5,559 nucleotides of DNA from positions 1-5,559 of the forward strand of contig JAJXXI010000177.1 of assembly GCA_021781185.1 (NCBI GenBank), written 5' to 3'. The notes below the pieces were generated by a model. The model was not told the DNA's origin and did no database searches. It saw only the letters and a list, made by a program, of their open reading frames with translations. Made by a program: the position numbers and the translations under genes. Source of the stretch: a bacterium (lineage in GTDB: Bacteria > Verrucomicrobiota > Verrucomicrobiia > Limisphaerales > UBA11358). Positions 1 to 5,146 of the stretch are shown here, one piece after another; position 1 is the stretch's first letter, and each line of letters starts with the position of its first letter.

Positions 1-232
1 CGCGCCAGGGACGCTCCTGCTTCTGAAAATCGCTCATCTGCCAGAGCCCGTAAACGAGCAGACCGTTGATGGCGATGGCCGGCAGAAAACCCAGGGGCTT
101 GATCCATTCCGCCCGCGCCGTCTGGGCGCAGATCAGCAGTGCCGCCGGCAGACCCCAGAAGAGCGCGGACAGCCCGCGCGCCAGCTTGCCAAGCGAGCGG
201 AGCAGTTGTGGATTGGCGGATGGATCAGGCAT
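1..232 (-). CDS. small membrane protein, N-terminal part (cut by left edge)
   Basis: The minus strand has an open frame from an ATG at 232 to the edge, giving 77 residues with no stop. A polar N-terminus of about 20 residues is followed by two hydrophobic stretches, roughly residues 21-37 (LSALFWGLPAALLICAQ) and 46-66 (ending LLVYGLWQM). The chain then becomes polar again (SDFQKQERPWR). This is the pattern of an inner-membrane protein with two or more helices, and no enzymatic motif is visible. The start lies only 6 nt beyond the speA stop codon on the same strand, so the two genes are probably co-transcribed and perhaps translationally coupled, since no strong Shine-Dalgarno precedes the ATG. 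I do not recognise the family. A role in polyamine transport is conceivable from position alone but nothing in the sequence supports it. The C-terminus lies outside the window. Confidence 0.62.
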   Translation of the reverse strand, partial: MPDPSANPQLLRSLGKLARGLSALFWGLPAALLICAQTARAEWIKPLGFLPAIAINGLLVYGLWQMSDFQKQERPWR

Positions 233-238
233 TGAGGA

Positions 239-2179
239 TCAGAAACTCAAGTAAGTGTAAGCCTTCAACCCGCGTTCGTAATCATCGAGCAGGCGCATCG
301 CTTCGCTCGGTTTCATGCGGTCGGACTTGATGGCCTCGTCCATCTGCGCCTTCATCTGGCGCTTGAGCTCGTTTTCGTCGTATTGCACGGACGAGAGCGA
401 ATGGATGACGGTGGCCCCTTCGATGATTTCCTCGATGTAATAGCCGGTCGGCTCGTCGGGTTCGAGGAAGACGTGAACCTCGTTGACGCGGCCGAAGAGA
501 TTGTGCAGGTCGCCCATGATGTCCTGATACGCGCCCATCAGGAAGAAACCGAGATAATACGGCTCCAGCTTGCCGTCGCCGTTGGTGTTGAGCGGGTGCA
601 TCGGCAGCGTGTCGCGCACGTCGCGCAGGTCAATGAACTTGTTCACCGCGCCGTCGGAATCGCAGGTGATGTCCACCAGCGTGCCTTCGCGAGTCGGGCG
701 TTCGTTCAGACGCGAAATCGGCATGATGGGGAACAACTGCCCCAGCGCCCAGTGATCGAGCAGCGACTGGAACACCGAAAAGTTGCACAGGTATTGGTCG
801 CCGAGCGAATCTTCCAGCTTGCGGATTTCCTCGGGGACATAGGCCTGCCCCTTGAAGCTTTCCACCACTTCGCGGCTGATCTCCCAATAAAGATTTTCAA
901 TGCGCGCCTTGTCCGGCAGTTCCATGACCCCGAGGGTGAACATGTTGTGGGCGTCTTCCTTGCGCTCCTGCGCGTCGTGAAAGGCCTCCAGCTTGTTCAG
1001 CTTGGCGAGATTTTTTTTGATGTCGAGCAGCTCGCGCACGAGCGGATGTTCGCTGTCGCCGTATTGGAATGCCTCGCCCGGCCGGATTTTTTCGATTGCG
1101 CCGAAAACCTCCACGATCAGCACGCTGTGATGCGCGACGATGGCGCGTCCGCTTTCGCTGACGATGTCGGGGTGCGGCACCTTCTCCGCGTTGCAGACAT
1201 CGGCGATGTAATAAACAATGTCGTTGGTGTATTCCTGCAACGAATAATTCGTCGAGGAATCGAACGCGCTGCGGGAGCCGTCATAATCCACGCCCAGCCC
1301 GCCGCCGACGTCCATGAACTCGATGGCGAAGCCCATCTTGACCAGCTTTGCGTAAAACCGCGCGGCTTCCTGCACGGCTTTTTTCACTGTGAGAATGTCC
1401 GGCACCTGCGAGCCGATGTGGAAATGCAGCAGCTTGAGGCAATGACCGAGATTTTCCGCCTTGAGCATTTCCGTCGCCGTCAGCAACTCCACGGTGCTCA
1501 AGCCGAACTTCGCGTTTTCGCCGCCGCTTTCCGCCCATTTGCCGGCACCCTTGCTCAACAACCGCGCGCGGATGCCGACGAGCGGCTCCACGCCGAGCTG
1601 CTTGGAGATTGTGATGATCTGGCGAAGTTCCTCCAGCTTCTCGACGACCATGATGACGCGTTTGCCGAGCTTGATGCCGAGCAGCGCCATCCTGATGAAT
1701 TCCGCGTCCTTGTAGCCGTTGCAAATGATGAGCCCGCCCATCTGGTTTTGCAGCGCCAGGCCGGCAAAGAGTTCCGGCTTGCTGCCGACTTCGAGGCCGA
1801 AGTTGAACGGCTTGCCCGCGTCGAGGATCTCTTCCACGACTTCGCGGAGCTGGTTCACCTTGATCGGGAACACGCCGCGATATTTGCCCTGAAAATTGAA
1901 TTCCGCGATGGAGTTTTGGAACGCCTTGTTGATGGCCTCGACCCGGTGACGGAGAATGTCCTGAAAACGGATGAGCAGCGGAAACTTCAGCCCGCGGCCT
2001 TTCGCCTCCTCGATGACATCGGTGAGATCCACGCTCGCGCCGGCGTTCTGCAACGGTGTGGCGGTGACATGGCCGGCGTCGTTGATGTCAAAATACTTCG
2101 CGCCCCAGCGCTGGATGTTGTAAAGCGCGCGGGCGGATTCGATGCTCCACGGCGGCGCGTCGTTGTTCGGATTGCTCAT
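239..2179 (-). CDS. speA: biosynthetic arginine decarboxylase (SpeA), PLP-dependent
   Basis: This enzyme decarboxylates L-arginine to agmatine, the first step of the agmatine route to putrescine and spermidine. The 646-residue length fits the SpeA family (about 630-660). The N-terminal alanine-racemase-like barrel carries the PLP-lysine motif FPIKVNQ (K107), then FGLEVGSKPEL (128-137), the HFHIGSQV motif (252-259), the glycine-rich phosphate-binding segment DVGGGLGVDYDG (290-301) and SESGRA (341-346). The C-terminal domain has the conserved VDITCDSDG segment with C506, expected to act across the dimer interface, and the GAYQDIMGDLHNLFG segment (549-563). All key residues are present, so the gene looks intact and functional. 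The ATG at 2179 is the natural start: the typical SpeA opening WSIESARALYNIQRWG begins at residue 11, and no better upstream start is seen. The Shine-Dalgarno is weak (TTGAG directly before ATG). The coding strand carries a run of eight A residues around codons 387-390. Confidence 0.97.
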   Translation of the reverse strand: MSNPNNDAPPWSIESARALYNIQRWGAKYFDINDAGHVTATPLQNAGASVDLTDVIEEAKGRGLKFPLLIRFQDILRHRVEAINKAFQNSIAEFNFQGKYRGVFPIKVNQLREVVEEILDAGKPFNFGLEVGSKPELFAGLALQNQMGGLIICNGYKDAEFIRMALLGIKLGKRVIMVVEKLEELRQIITISKQLGVEPLVGIRARLLSKGAGKWAESGGENAKFGLSTVELLTATEMLKAENLGHCLKLLHFHIGSQVPDILTVKKAVQEAARFYAKLVKMGFAIEFMDVGGGLGVDYDGSRSAFDSSTNYSLQEYTNDIVYYIADVCNAEKVPHPDIVSESGRAIVAHHSVLIVEVFGAIEKIRPGEAFQYGDSEHPLVRELLDIKKNLAKLNKLEAFHDAQERKEDAHNMFTLGVMELPDKARIENLYWEISREVVESFKGQAYVPEEIRKLEDSLGDQYLCNFSVFQSLLDHWALGQLFPIMPISRLNERPTREGTLVDITCDSDGAVNKFIDLRDVRDTLPMHPLNTNGDGKLEPYYLGFFLMGAYQDIMGDLHNLFGRVNEVHVFLEPDEPTGYYIEEIIEGATVIHSLSSVQYDENELKRQMKAQMDEAIKSDRMKPSEAMRLLDDYERGLKAYTYLSF

Positions 2180-2200
2180 CTCAATGGTTCAAACGAGCGA

Positions 2201-2228
2201 ATCATAAAATTCCCGGCGCAGAATGCAA
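2201..2228 (-). promoter_or_regulatory. candidate sigma70-type promoter for speA
   Basis: On the minus strand the hexamer TATGAT (2206-2201) matches five of six positions of the -10 consensus. It lies 16 nt downstream of TTGCAT (2228-2223), which matches only the TTG half of the -35 consensus. Transcription would start near 2194 and give a leader of about 15 nt before the speA ATG at 2179. The placement is sensible, but the match is by eye and the -35 element is poor. Confidence 0.35.
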
Positions 2229-2346
2229 CAAGCACGTTGAAAAAACTGAACGGGTTTGAGCTGCTGCCATTGCGTTGCCAGCGCCGGTCACTCACAGACT
2301 GGCTTTGCCAGAATCGGCACCGGTGTAAAGTTGCGCCCGCAGTTCG

Positions 2347-2361
2347 CGCGAGGCCCTCGCG
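2347..2361. repeat. short GC-rich inverted repeat (hairpin)
   Basis: CGCGAG (2347-2352) and CTCGCG (2356-2361) are perfect reverse complements separated by GCC, giving a 6-bp all-GC-rich stem with a 3-nt loop. There is no following T-run, so it does not look like an intrinsic terminator in either direction. It lies upstream of the candidate plus-strand promoter and could be an operator half-site pair or a chance palindrome in GC-rich DNA. Confidence 0.4.
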
Positions 2362-2381
2362 ACCATTGAATTATGCCGGCC

Positions 2382-2398
2382 AGGTTACGCCAAGGTTA
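2382..2398 (+). repeat. direct repeat AGGTTA, spaced one helical turn
   Basis: AGGTTA occurs at 2382-2387 and again at 2393-2398, with an 11-bp period and similar flanks (GCCAGGTTA versus GCCAAGGTTA). The second copy overlaps the proposed -35 hexamer TTAAGA (2396-2401). That geometry is typical of activator or repressor sites on one face of the helix, but two 6-mers are weak evidence. Confidence 0.35.
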
Positions 2399-2424
2399 AG
2401 ATTTGGCGACAATAACACTATTGT
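2396..2424 (+). promoter_or_regulatory. candidate sigma70-type promoter for the phosphoesterase-glycosyltransferase pair
   Basis: TTAAGA (2396-2401) and TATTGT (2419-2424) each match four of six consensus positions and are spaced by the optimal 17 nt. A transcript would begin near 2431, about 40 nt before the ATG at 2472. This also argues against the in-frame TTG at 2403 as the translation start, because that codon would lie upstream of the transcript. The call was made by eye. Confidence 0.33.
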
Positions 2425-2471
2425 ATTGCTGGTGCGGGTTTCGCTGCTACAAAGTCCAGTCGTGGTCAAGC

Positions 2472-3446
2472 ATGACTATGAATGACACCCAACAACCCTT
2501 GGAATTGAACCTGCATGAGCCGGTCATTTGCCGCTCGGTCTGGATTTCAGACATCCATCTCGGCACCCGGCACGCCCGCGTGGATGAGTTGCTGGAATTC
2601 CTGCGCGTGGTGGACTGCAAATACCTCTACATCGTCGGCGATTTCATTGACGGCTGGGAGCTGAAGTTCCGCTGGTTCTGGCGCGATGAATACAACGTGC
2701 TGATCCAGAAATTGCTCCGCAAAAGCCGCAAGCAAACCAAGGTCATCTACATCAGCGGCAACCATGACGAGTTCATCGAACAGTTCATGGGGATGAAGTT
2801 CGGCAGCGTGACGCTCGCGCGACAGGTGATTCACACCGCCGCCGACGGCAAGAAATATCTCGTCATCCACGGCCACCAAGCGGACGGCCTGACGCATTTC
2901 AATCACCTGCTGGAAAAGCTCGGCTCGCACCTTTACAACTGGATCCTCGACTTCAACCTGTATTTCAACCGGCTGCGCCGCGCGCTGGGTTTCGGCTACT
3001 GGTCGCTCGCCGCATTCCTGAAATTCAAGGCCAAGTCCGCCGTGAAATTTGTCACCGAATACGAAGGCACCCTCGCTTCCATGGCCCGCAACCAGCAGGC
3101 GGACGGCGTCATCTGCGGCCACATCCACCGTGCCGAGATGAAGCAGATTGACGGCGTGCAATACCTGAACTGCGGGGATTGGGTTGAAAGTTGCACGGCT
3201 TTGATTGAAGATTTCGACGGCAAGATCAAACTCATCCACTTCCATGAAAATGATGTTCTGCGTGCTGGGCGAGGGCCGGGGACACATGACCCAGGCCATG
3301 GCCGTCAAGGAGATGGTCGAGGCAGCCGGACACCAAGTCGTCGCCGTCACCCTCGGCGCGAGTGCGCACCGGCCGATGCCGGAATACTTCGCATCGGCGA
3401 TGAAGATTTTCGTCCGGCAACTGCCGACGCTGGAGTTCAAATATAA
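2472..3446 (+). CDS. LpxH-like metallophosphoesterase (COG2908; UDP-2,3-diacylglucosamine diphosphatase-type)
   Basis: The protein is a calcineurin-like phosphoesterase. Numbered from the ATG at 2472 (324 residues), the metal-site motifs are WISDIHLG (D27, H29), VGDFIDG (D57), SGNHDE (N97, H98), IHGHQAD (H133) and CGHIHRAE (H217, H219), in the order and spacing of the LpxH/COG2908 group. LpxH cleaves UDP-2,3-diacylglucosamine to lipid X in lipid A synthesis at the inner membrane. That substrate is inferred here from the family. The conserved fold ends near residue 260 (LIHFHEN). The remaining 64 residues are Arg/Gly/Pro-rich and are simply the glycosyltransferase gene read in another frame, so the true C-terminus may be near 3250 (see findings). 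ATG 2472 is preferred over TTG 2403 because the extra N-terminal residues look non-native. ATG 2478 is also possible, and no start has a strong Shine-Dalgarno. Confidence 0.87.
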   Translation: MTMNDTQQPLELNLHEPVICRSVWISDIHLGTRHARVDELLEFLRVVDCKYLYIVGDFIDGWELKFRWFWRDEYNVLIQKLLRKSRKQTKVIYISGNHDEFIEQFMGMKFGSVTLARQVIHTAADGKKYLVIHGHQADGLTHFNHLLEKLGSHLYNWILDFNLYFNRLRRALGFGYWSLAAFLKFKAKSAVKFVTEYEGTLASMARNQQADGVICGHIHRAEMKQIDGVQYLNCGDWVESCTALIEDFDGKIKLIHFHENDVLRAGRGPGTHDPGHGRQGDGRGSRTPSRRRHPRRECAPADAGILRIGDEDFRPATADAGVQI

Positions 3447-4329
3447 AAACAACCGGTCCGTCAGCAACACCGCCACCCTGCTGGGCGTGCTGGGCAACCT
3501 GCCGAAATACTTTCACCTGCTCCGCCAGTTGGACGAAATCGTCCGCGAAACCCGACCGGACGTGATCGTCAATTTCTTCGAGCCGGTGGCGGCGTTTTAC
3601 GCGCTAACCCGCCGGAAACGCCCGCCAATGGTCGCCATCGGGCATCAATTCATGTTCCAGCATCCCGGTTACGTTCACGCGCCGCACCTGTGGAAACAGT
3701 TGTTCAGCATGAGGATTTACACCTGGCTGCTCGGCGCGCGGACCACCAAGCTGGCGCTCTCGCTCTACGAAGCACCCGATCTGCCGGAAAAACATGTCAT
3801 CGTCGGCCCGCCGATTTTGCGGAAACAACTGTTCCAATTAAAAGCCAACCCGGAGGGCGATTTCACGCTCGTCTATCTGCTGAACCACGGCTACGCCGAC
3901 CAAATCATCTCTTGGAGCGCTAAGAATCCACGGACGAAACTGCACTGCTTCTACGACAAGCCTGGCGCACCGGCGGAATTTCAACATTCGCCGTCGCTCA
4001 CGTTCCACAAGCTGGACGGCGCAAAATTCCTGCAGATGATGGCGGAATGCCGCAATGTGGTCTGCACCGCCGGGTTTGAATCCGTGAGCGAAGCCGCATG
4101 GCTCGGCAAGTCGCTGTTCCTCGTGCCGGTGGAAAACCACGTCGAACAGCAGGTCAACGCGATTGACGCGCAGCAGTCCGGGCTGGGCATCGCAGAGAAA
4201 AGCTTCAACCTCGACCGGCTCGCCGAATTGCCGGAGCGTCTGCCGGTGGAAAAATTCCGCGCCTGGCTGGATTGCGCGCCGCAGAAACTGTTTCAGGCCA
4301 TTGAACAGGCTGTCGCCAGGGCCCGGTGA
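3244..4329 (+). CDS. GT-B fold glycosyltransferase (MurG-like / MJ1255-type family)
   Basis: From ATG 3244 the protein has 361 residues. It opens with FCVLGEGRGHMTQA (G9-E10-G11-R12-G13-H14), the N-terminal glycine-rich loop of MurG-like and MJ1255-type GT-B transferases. The C-terminal half has the nucleotide-sugar signature TAGFESVSEAAWLGKS (275-290) followed by LVPVENHVEQQVNA (293-306), where a Glu/Gln-rich loop contacts the donor. The N-terminal domain spans about residues 1-185 and the donor domain about 190-361. No signal peptide is seen, as expected for a cytosolic or inner-face peripheral enzyme. Donor and acceptor cannot be read from sequence. Next to an LpxH-like gene, transfer to a lipid A precursor or other envelope lipid is a reasonable inference. 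The start could equally be ATG 3250 (359 residues). The gene overlaps the upstream frame by about 200 nt and the 3' end of the convergent vsr remnant by 37 nt. Confidence 0.88.
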   Translation: MKMMFCVLGEGRGHMTQAMAVKEMVEAAGHQVVAVTLGASAHRPMPEYFASAMKIFVRQLPTLEFKYKNNRSVSNTATLLGVLGNLPKYFHLLRQLDEIVRETRPDVIVNFFEPVAAFYALTRRKRPPMVAIGHQFMFQHPGYVHAPHLWKQLFSMRIYTWLLGARTTKLALSLYEAPDLPEKHVIVGPPILRKQLFQLKANPEGDFTLVYLLNHGYADQIISWSAKNPRTKLHCFYDKPGAPAEFQHSPSLTFHKLDGAKFLQMMAECRNVVCTAGFESVSEAAWLGKSLFLVPVENHVEQQVNAIDAQQSGLGIAEKSFNLDRLAELPERLPVEKFRAWLDCAPQKLFQAIEQAVARAR

Positions 4330-4586
4330 AGCTTCCGCAACACACGCGGTTCATTCTTCCGTTTTAATACGGGCTGCCAGATGCGGAACACCCGCCAGCC
4401 GAATTTCCGCAATGTGCGGTTCACTTCCTTGTGGCGTGGCTGGTTGCGGAAGATTTTCCGCTGCCAGCCGGTGACCTTGCGCCGCCGGAATAATTTCACC
4501 AGCGCCAGTTCCGTGGCCTTGTTGCCGCGTCCGCGAATTTGCGACAGCACTGCGGAACGCTTTGACTTGGTAAAGACATCGCTCAT
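4293..4586 (-). pseudogene. vsr: internally deleted very short patch repair endonuclease (Vsr-like)
   Basis: The 97-residue frame matches both ends of Vsr (T:G mismatch nicking endonuclease, normally about 135-155 residues) but not the middle. Residues 1-41 carry the N-terminal pattern (DVFTKSKRSAVLSQIRGRGN, then KATELAL with E26). Residues 42-90 resume at the C-terminal helix and strand, QRKIFRN...RTLRKFGWRVFRIW. The segment between them, which in intact members holds the catalytic Asp (PDF motif) and the metal and zinc-binding FWHGC region, is absent. The join falls near 4461-4466 within TGGCAGCGG. A deletion of some 40-50 codons kept the frame open. As a nuclease it should be dead. No cytosine methyltransferase partner lies in the window. 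Its ATG overlaps the stop of the upstream RT remnant (ATGA, 4586-4583), and its last codons overlap the 3' end of the glycosyltransferase gene. Confidence 0.72.
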
Positions 4587-5041
4587 TCAAATGGGCAACA
4601 CACCGGAAAAGATCGGTGTGGGCAAGACGTGCAATCAGGTGTGACTTGCCGCCACATTTTCACAACCGCTTTTTCCACCAGCGCCAGCACCCGTCCGTCC
4701 ACCACCCAGTCGTGCCCCGCCTTCAGCAGGTGATCCACGCGCCGCAGCGTCCCTTGCACGATGCGATCTCTGACCTTCGGTATCCCCCGCAGTCGCTTTT
4801 CCTGGCTGCCGGGCTTGGCGATCCATGCCCGCCGAACCGGTTGCGGCTGATACGTCCCGTCCTGTAGTTGTTTTCGAAGATAGATCACCTTCCGCTGCCG
4901 CGCGCGACTGAGCTTCGCATCCGCTGCGCTCCGCGCGACCTCGCCCCGCTCTATAAAAAAATCCCAATCCGCGCTTGACTCAATTGCCCTCATAGGAGGG
5001 ATCTTGCGCTGGTGGGATGTGGAATCATTCCTCCGCCACAA
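4583..5041 (-). pseudogene. group II intron-type reverse transcriptase/maturase remnant
   Basis: The open frame gives 152 residues, against roughly 400-600 for an intact intron-encoded RT. Residues 53-100 match the RT fingers region: LRKQLQDGTYQPQPVRRAWI, then KPGSQEKR...GIPKVRDRIVQGTLR, the standard motif series of group II RTs. The next piece, HLLKAGHDWVVD (104-115), corresponds to the start of the palm, and DGRVLALVEK (115-124) to a later palm segment. The intervening stretches (the YGFRPGRS-type motif and the first catalytic-Asp strand) appear to be missing, as are the YADD active site, the thumb, and the maturase and endonuclease domains. The last 22 residues, with five cysteines, are not RT-like. 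The protein cannot be an active RT. Internal deletions are inferred from remembered family sequences. An alternative start is the Met at residue 17 (4993). No ribozyme domain V was recognised downstream. Confidence 0.62.
4599..4620. repeat. 7-bp inverted repeat inside GGGCAA direct repeats
   Basis: CACACCG (4599-4605) and CGGTGTG (4614-4620) form a perfect 7-bp stem around an 8-nt loop (GAAAAGAT). The arms are bracketed by two copies of GGGCAA at 4593-4598 and 4620-4625. There is no adjacent T-run, so intrinsic termination is unlikely. The element sits at the 3' end of the RT remnant, just before the vsr remnant start, and could be an RNA hairpin, a protein site or a scar. Confidence 0.45.
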
Positions 5042-5146
5042 TTTTCAAAGATTAATGCTTAAAATCGTAAATAATCTGTCTGCCAATAGGCGTAAAATTT
5101 CCCTATGTGCCTCGCAAGTGAATCAAATAGTCGAAGAGTGTTTTCA
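5042..5146 (+). promoter_or_regulatory. AT-rich leader upstream of the GH28 gene
   Basis: This 105-nt interval is about 34% GC, and only about 27% in its first 60 nt, in a window whose genes are clearly GC-rich. It should contain the promoter of the GH28 gene. TAAAAT occurs at 5060-5065 and 5093-5098 as possible -10 elements, but neither has a convincing -35 at proper spacing, so no specific promoter is called. GAAGAG (5133-5138), 8 nt before the ATG at 5147, is a plausible Shine-Dalgarno. Confidence 0.4.

Larger units (their letters stand above)
2180..2471. promoter_or_regulatory. divergent intergenic region between speA and the phosphoesterase gene
   Basis: This 292-nt stretch separates two divergently transcribed genes and contains no convincing gene of its own; the long plus-strand frame crossing it is a shadow of speA. 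It should hold the promoters for both directions. Visible elements are the speA -10 candidate near 2201-2206, a GC-rich hairpin at 2347-2361, a direct repeat AGGTTA at 2382-2387 and 2393-2398, and a candidate promoter at 2396-2424 for the plus-strand genes. No riboswitch or small RNA was recognised. Confidence 0.6.

Noticed and set aside
2403..2471. TTG start adding 23 residues to the phosphoesterase
   Set aside because: The added residues (Cys/Trp-rich) are unlike the family, there is no Shine-Dalgarno, and the codon overlaps the candidate promoter.
383..2485. 700-codon plus-strand open frame antisense to speA
   Set aside because: It mirrors the intact, highly conserved speA gene. Its protein is rich in His/Asp/Val/Leu with no domain, and the openness follows from GC-rich codon usage on the other strand.
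2547..3497. 316-codon minus-strand open frame antisense to the phosphoesterase
   Set aside because: It is the reverse of a gene with clear metal-site motifs and has no recognisable domain or start context, so it is a shadow frame.
4616..4967. Open frames on both strands over the RT remnant (plus 4616-4867, minus 4635-4967)
   Set aside because: They are low-complexity Arg/Gly/Pro-rich translations in the wrong frame. Only the 4583-5041 minus frame shows RT motifs.
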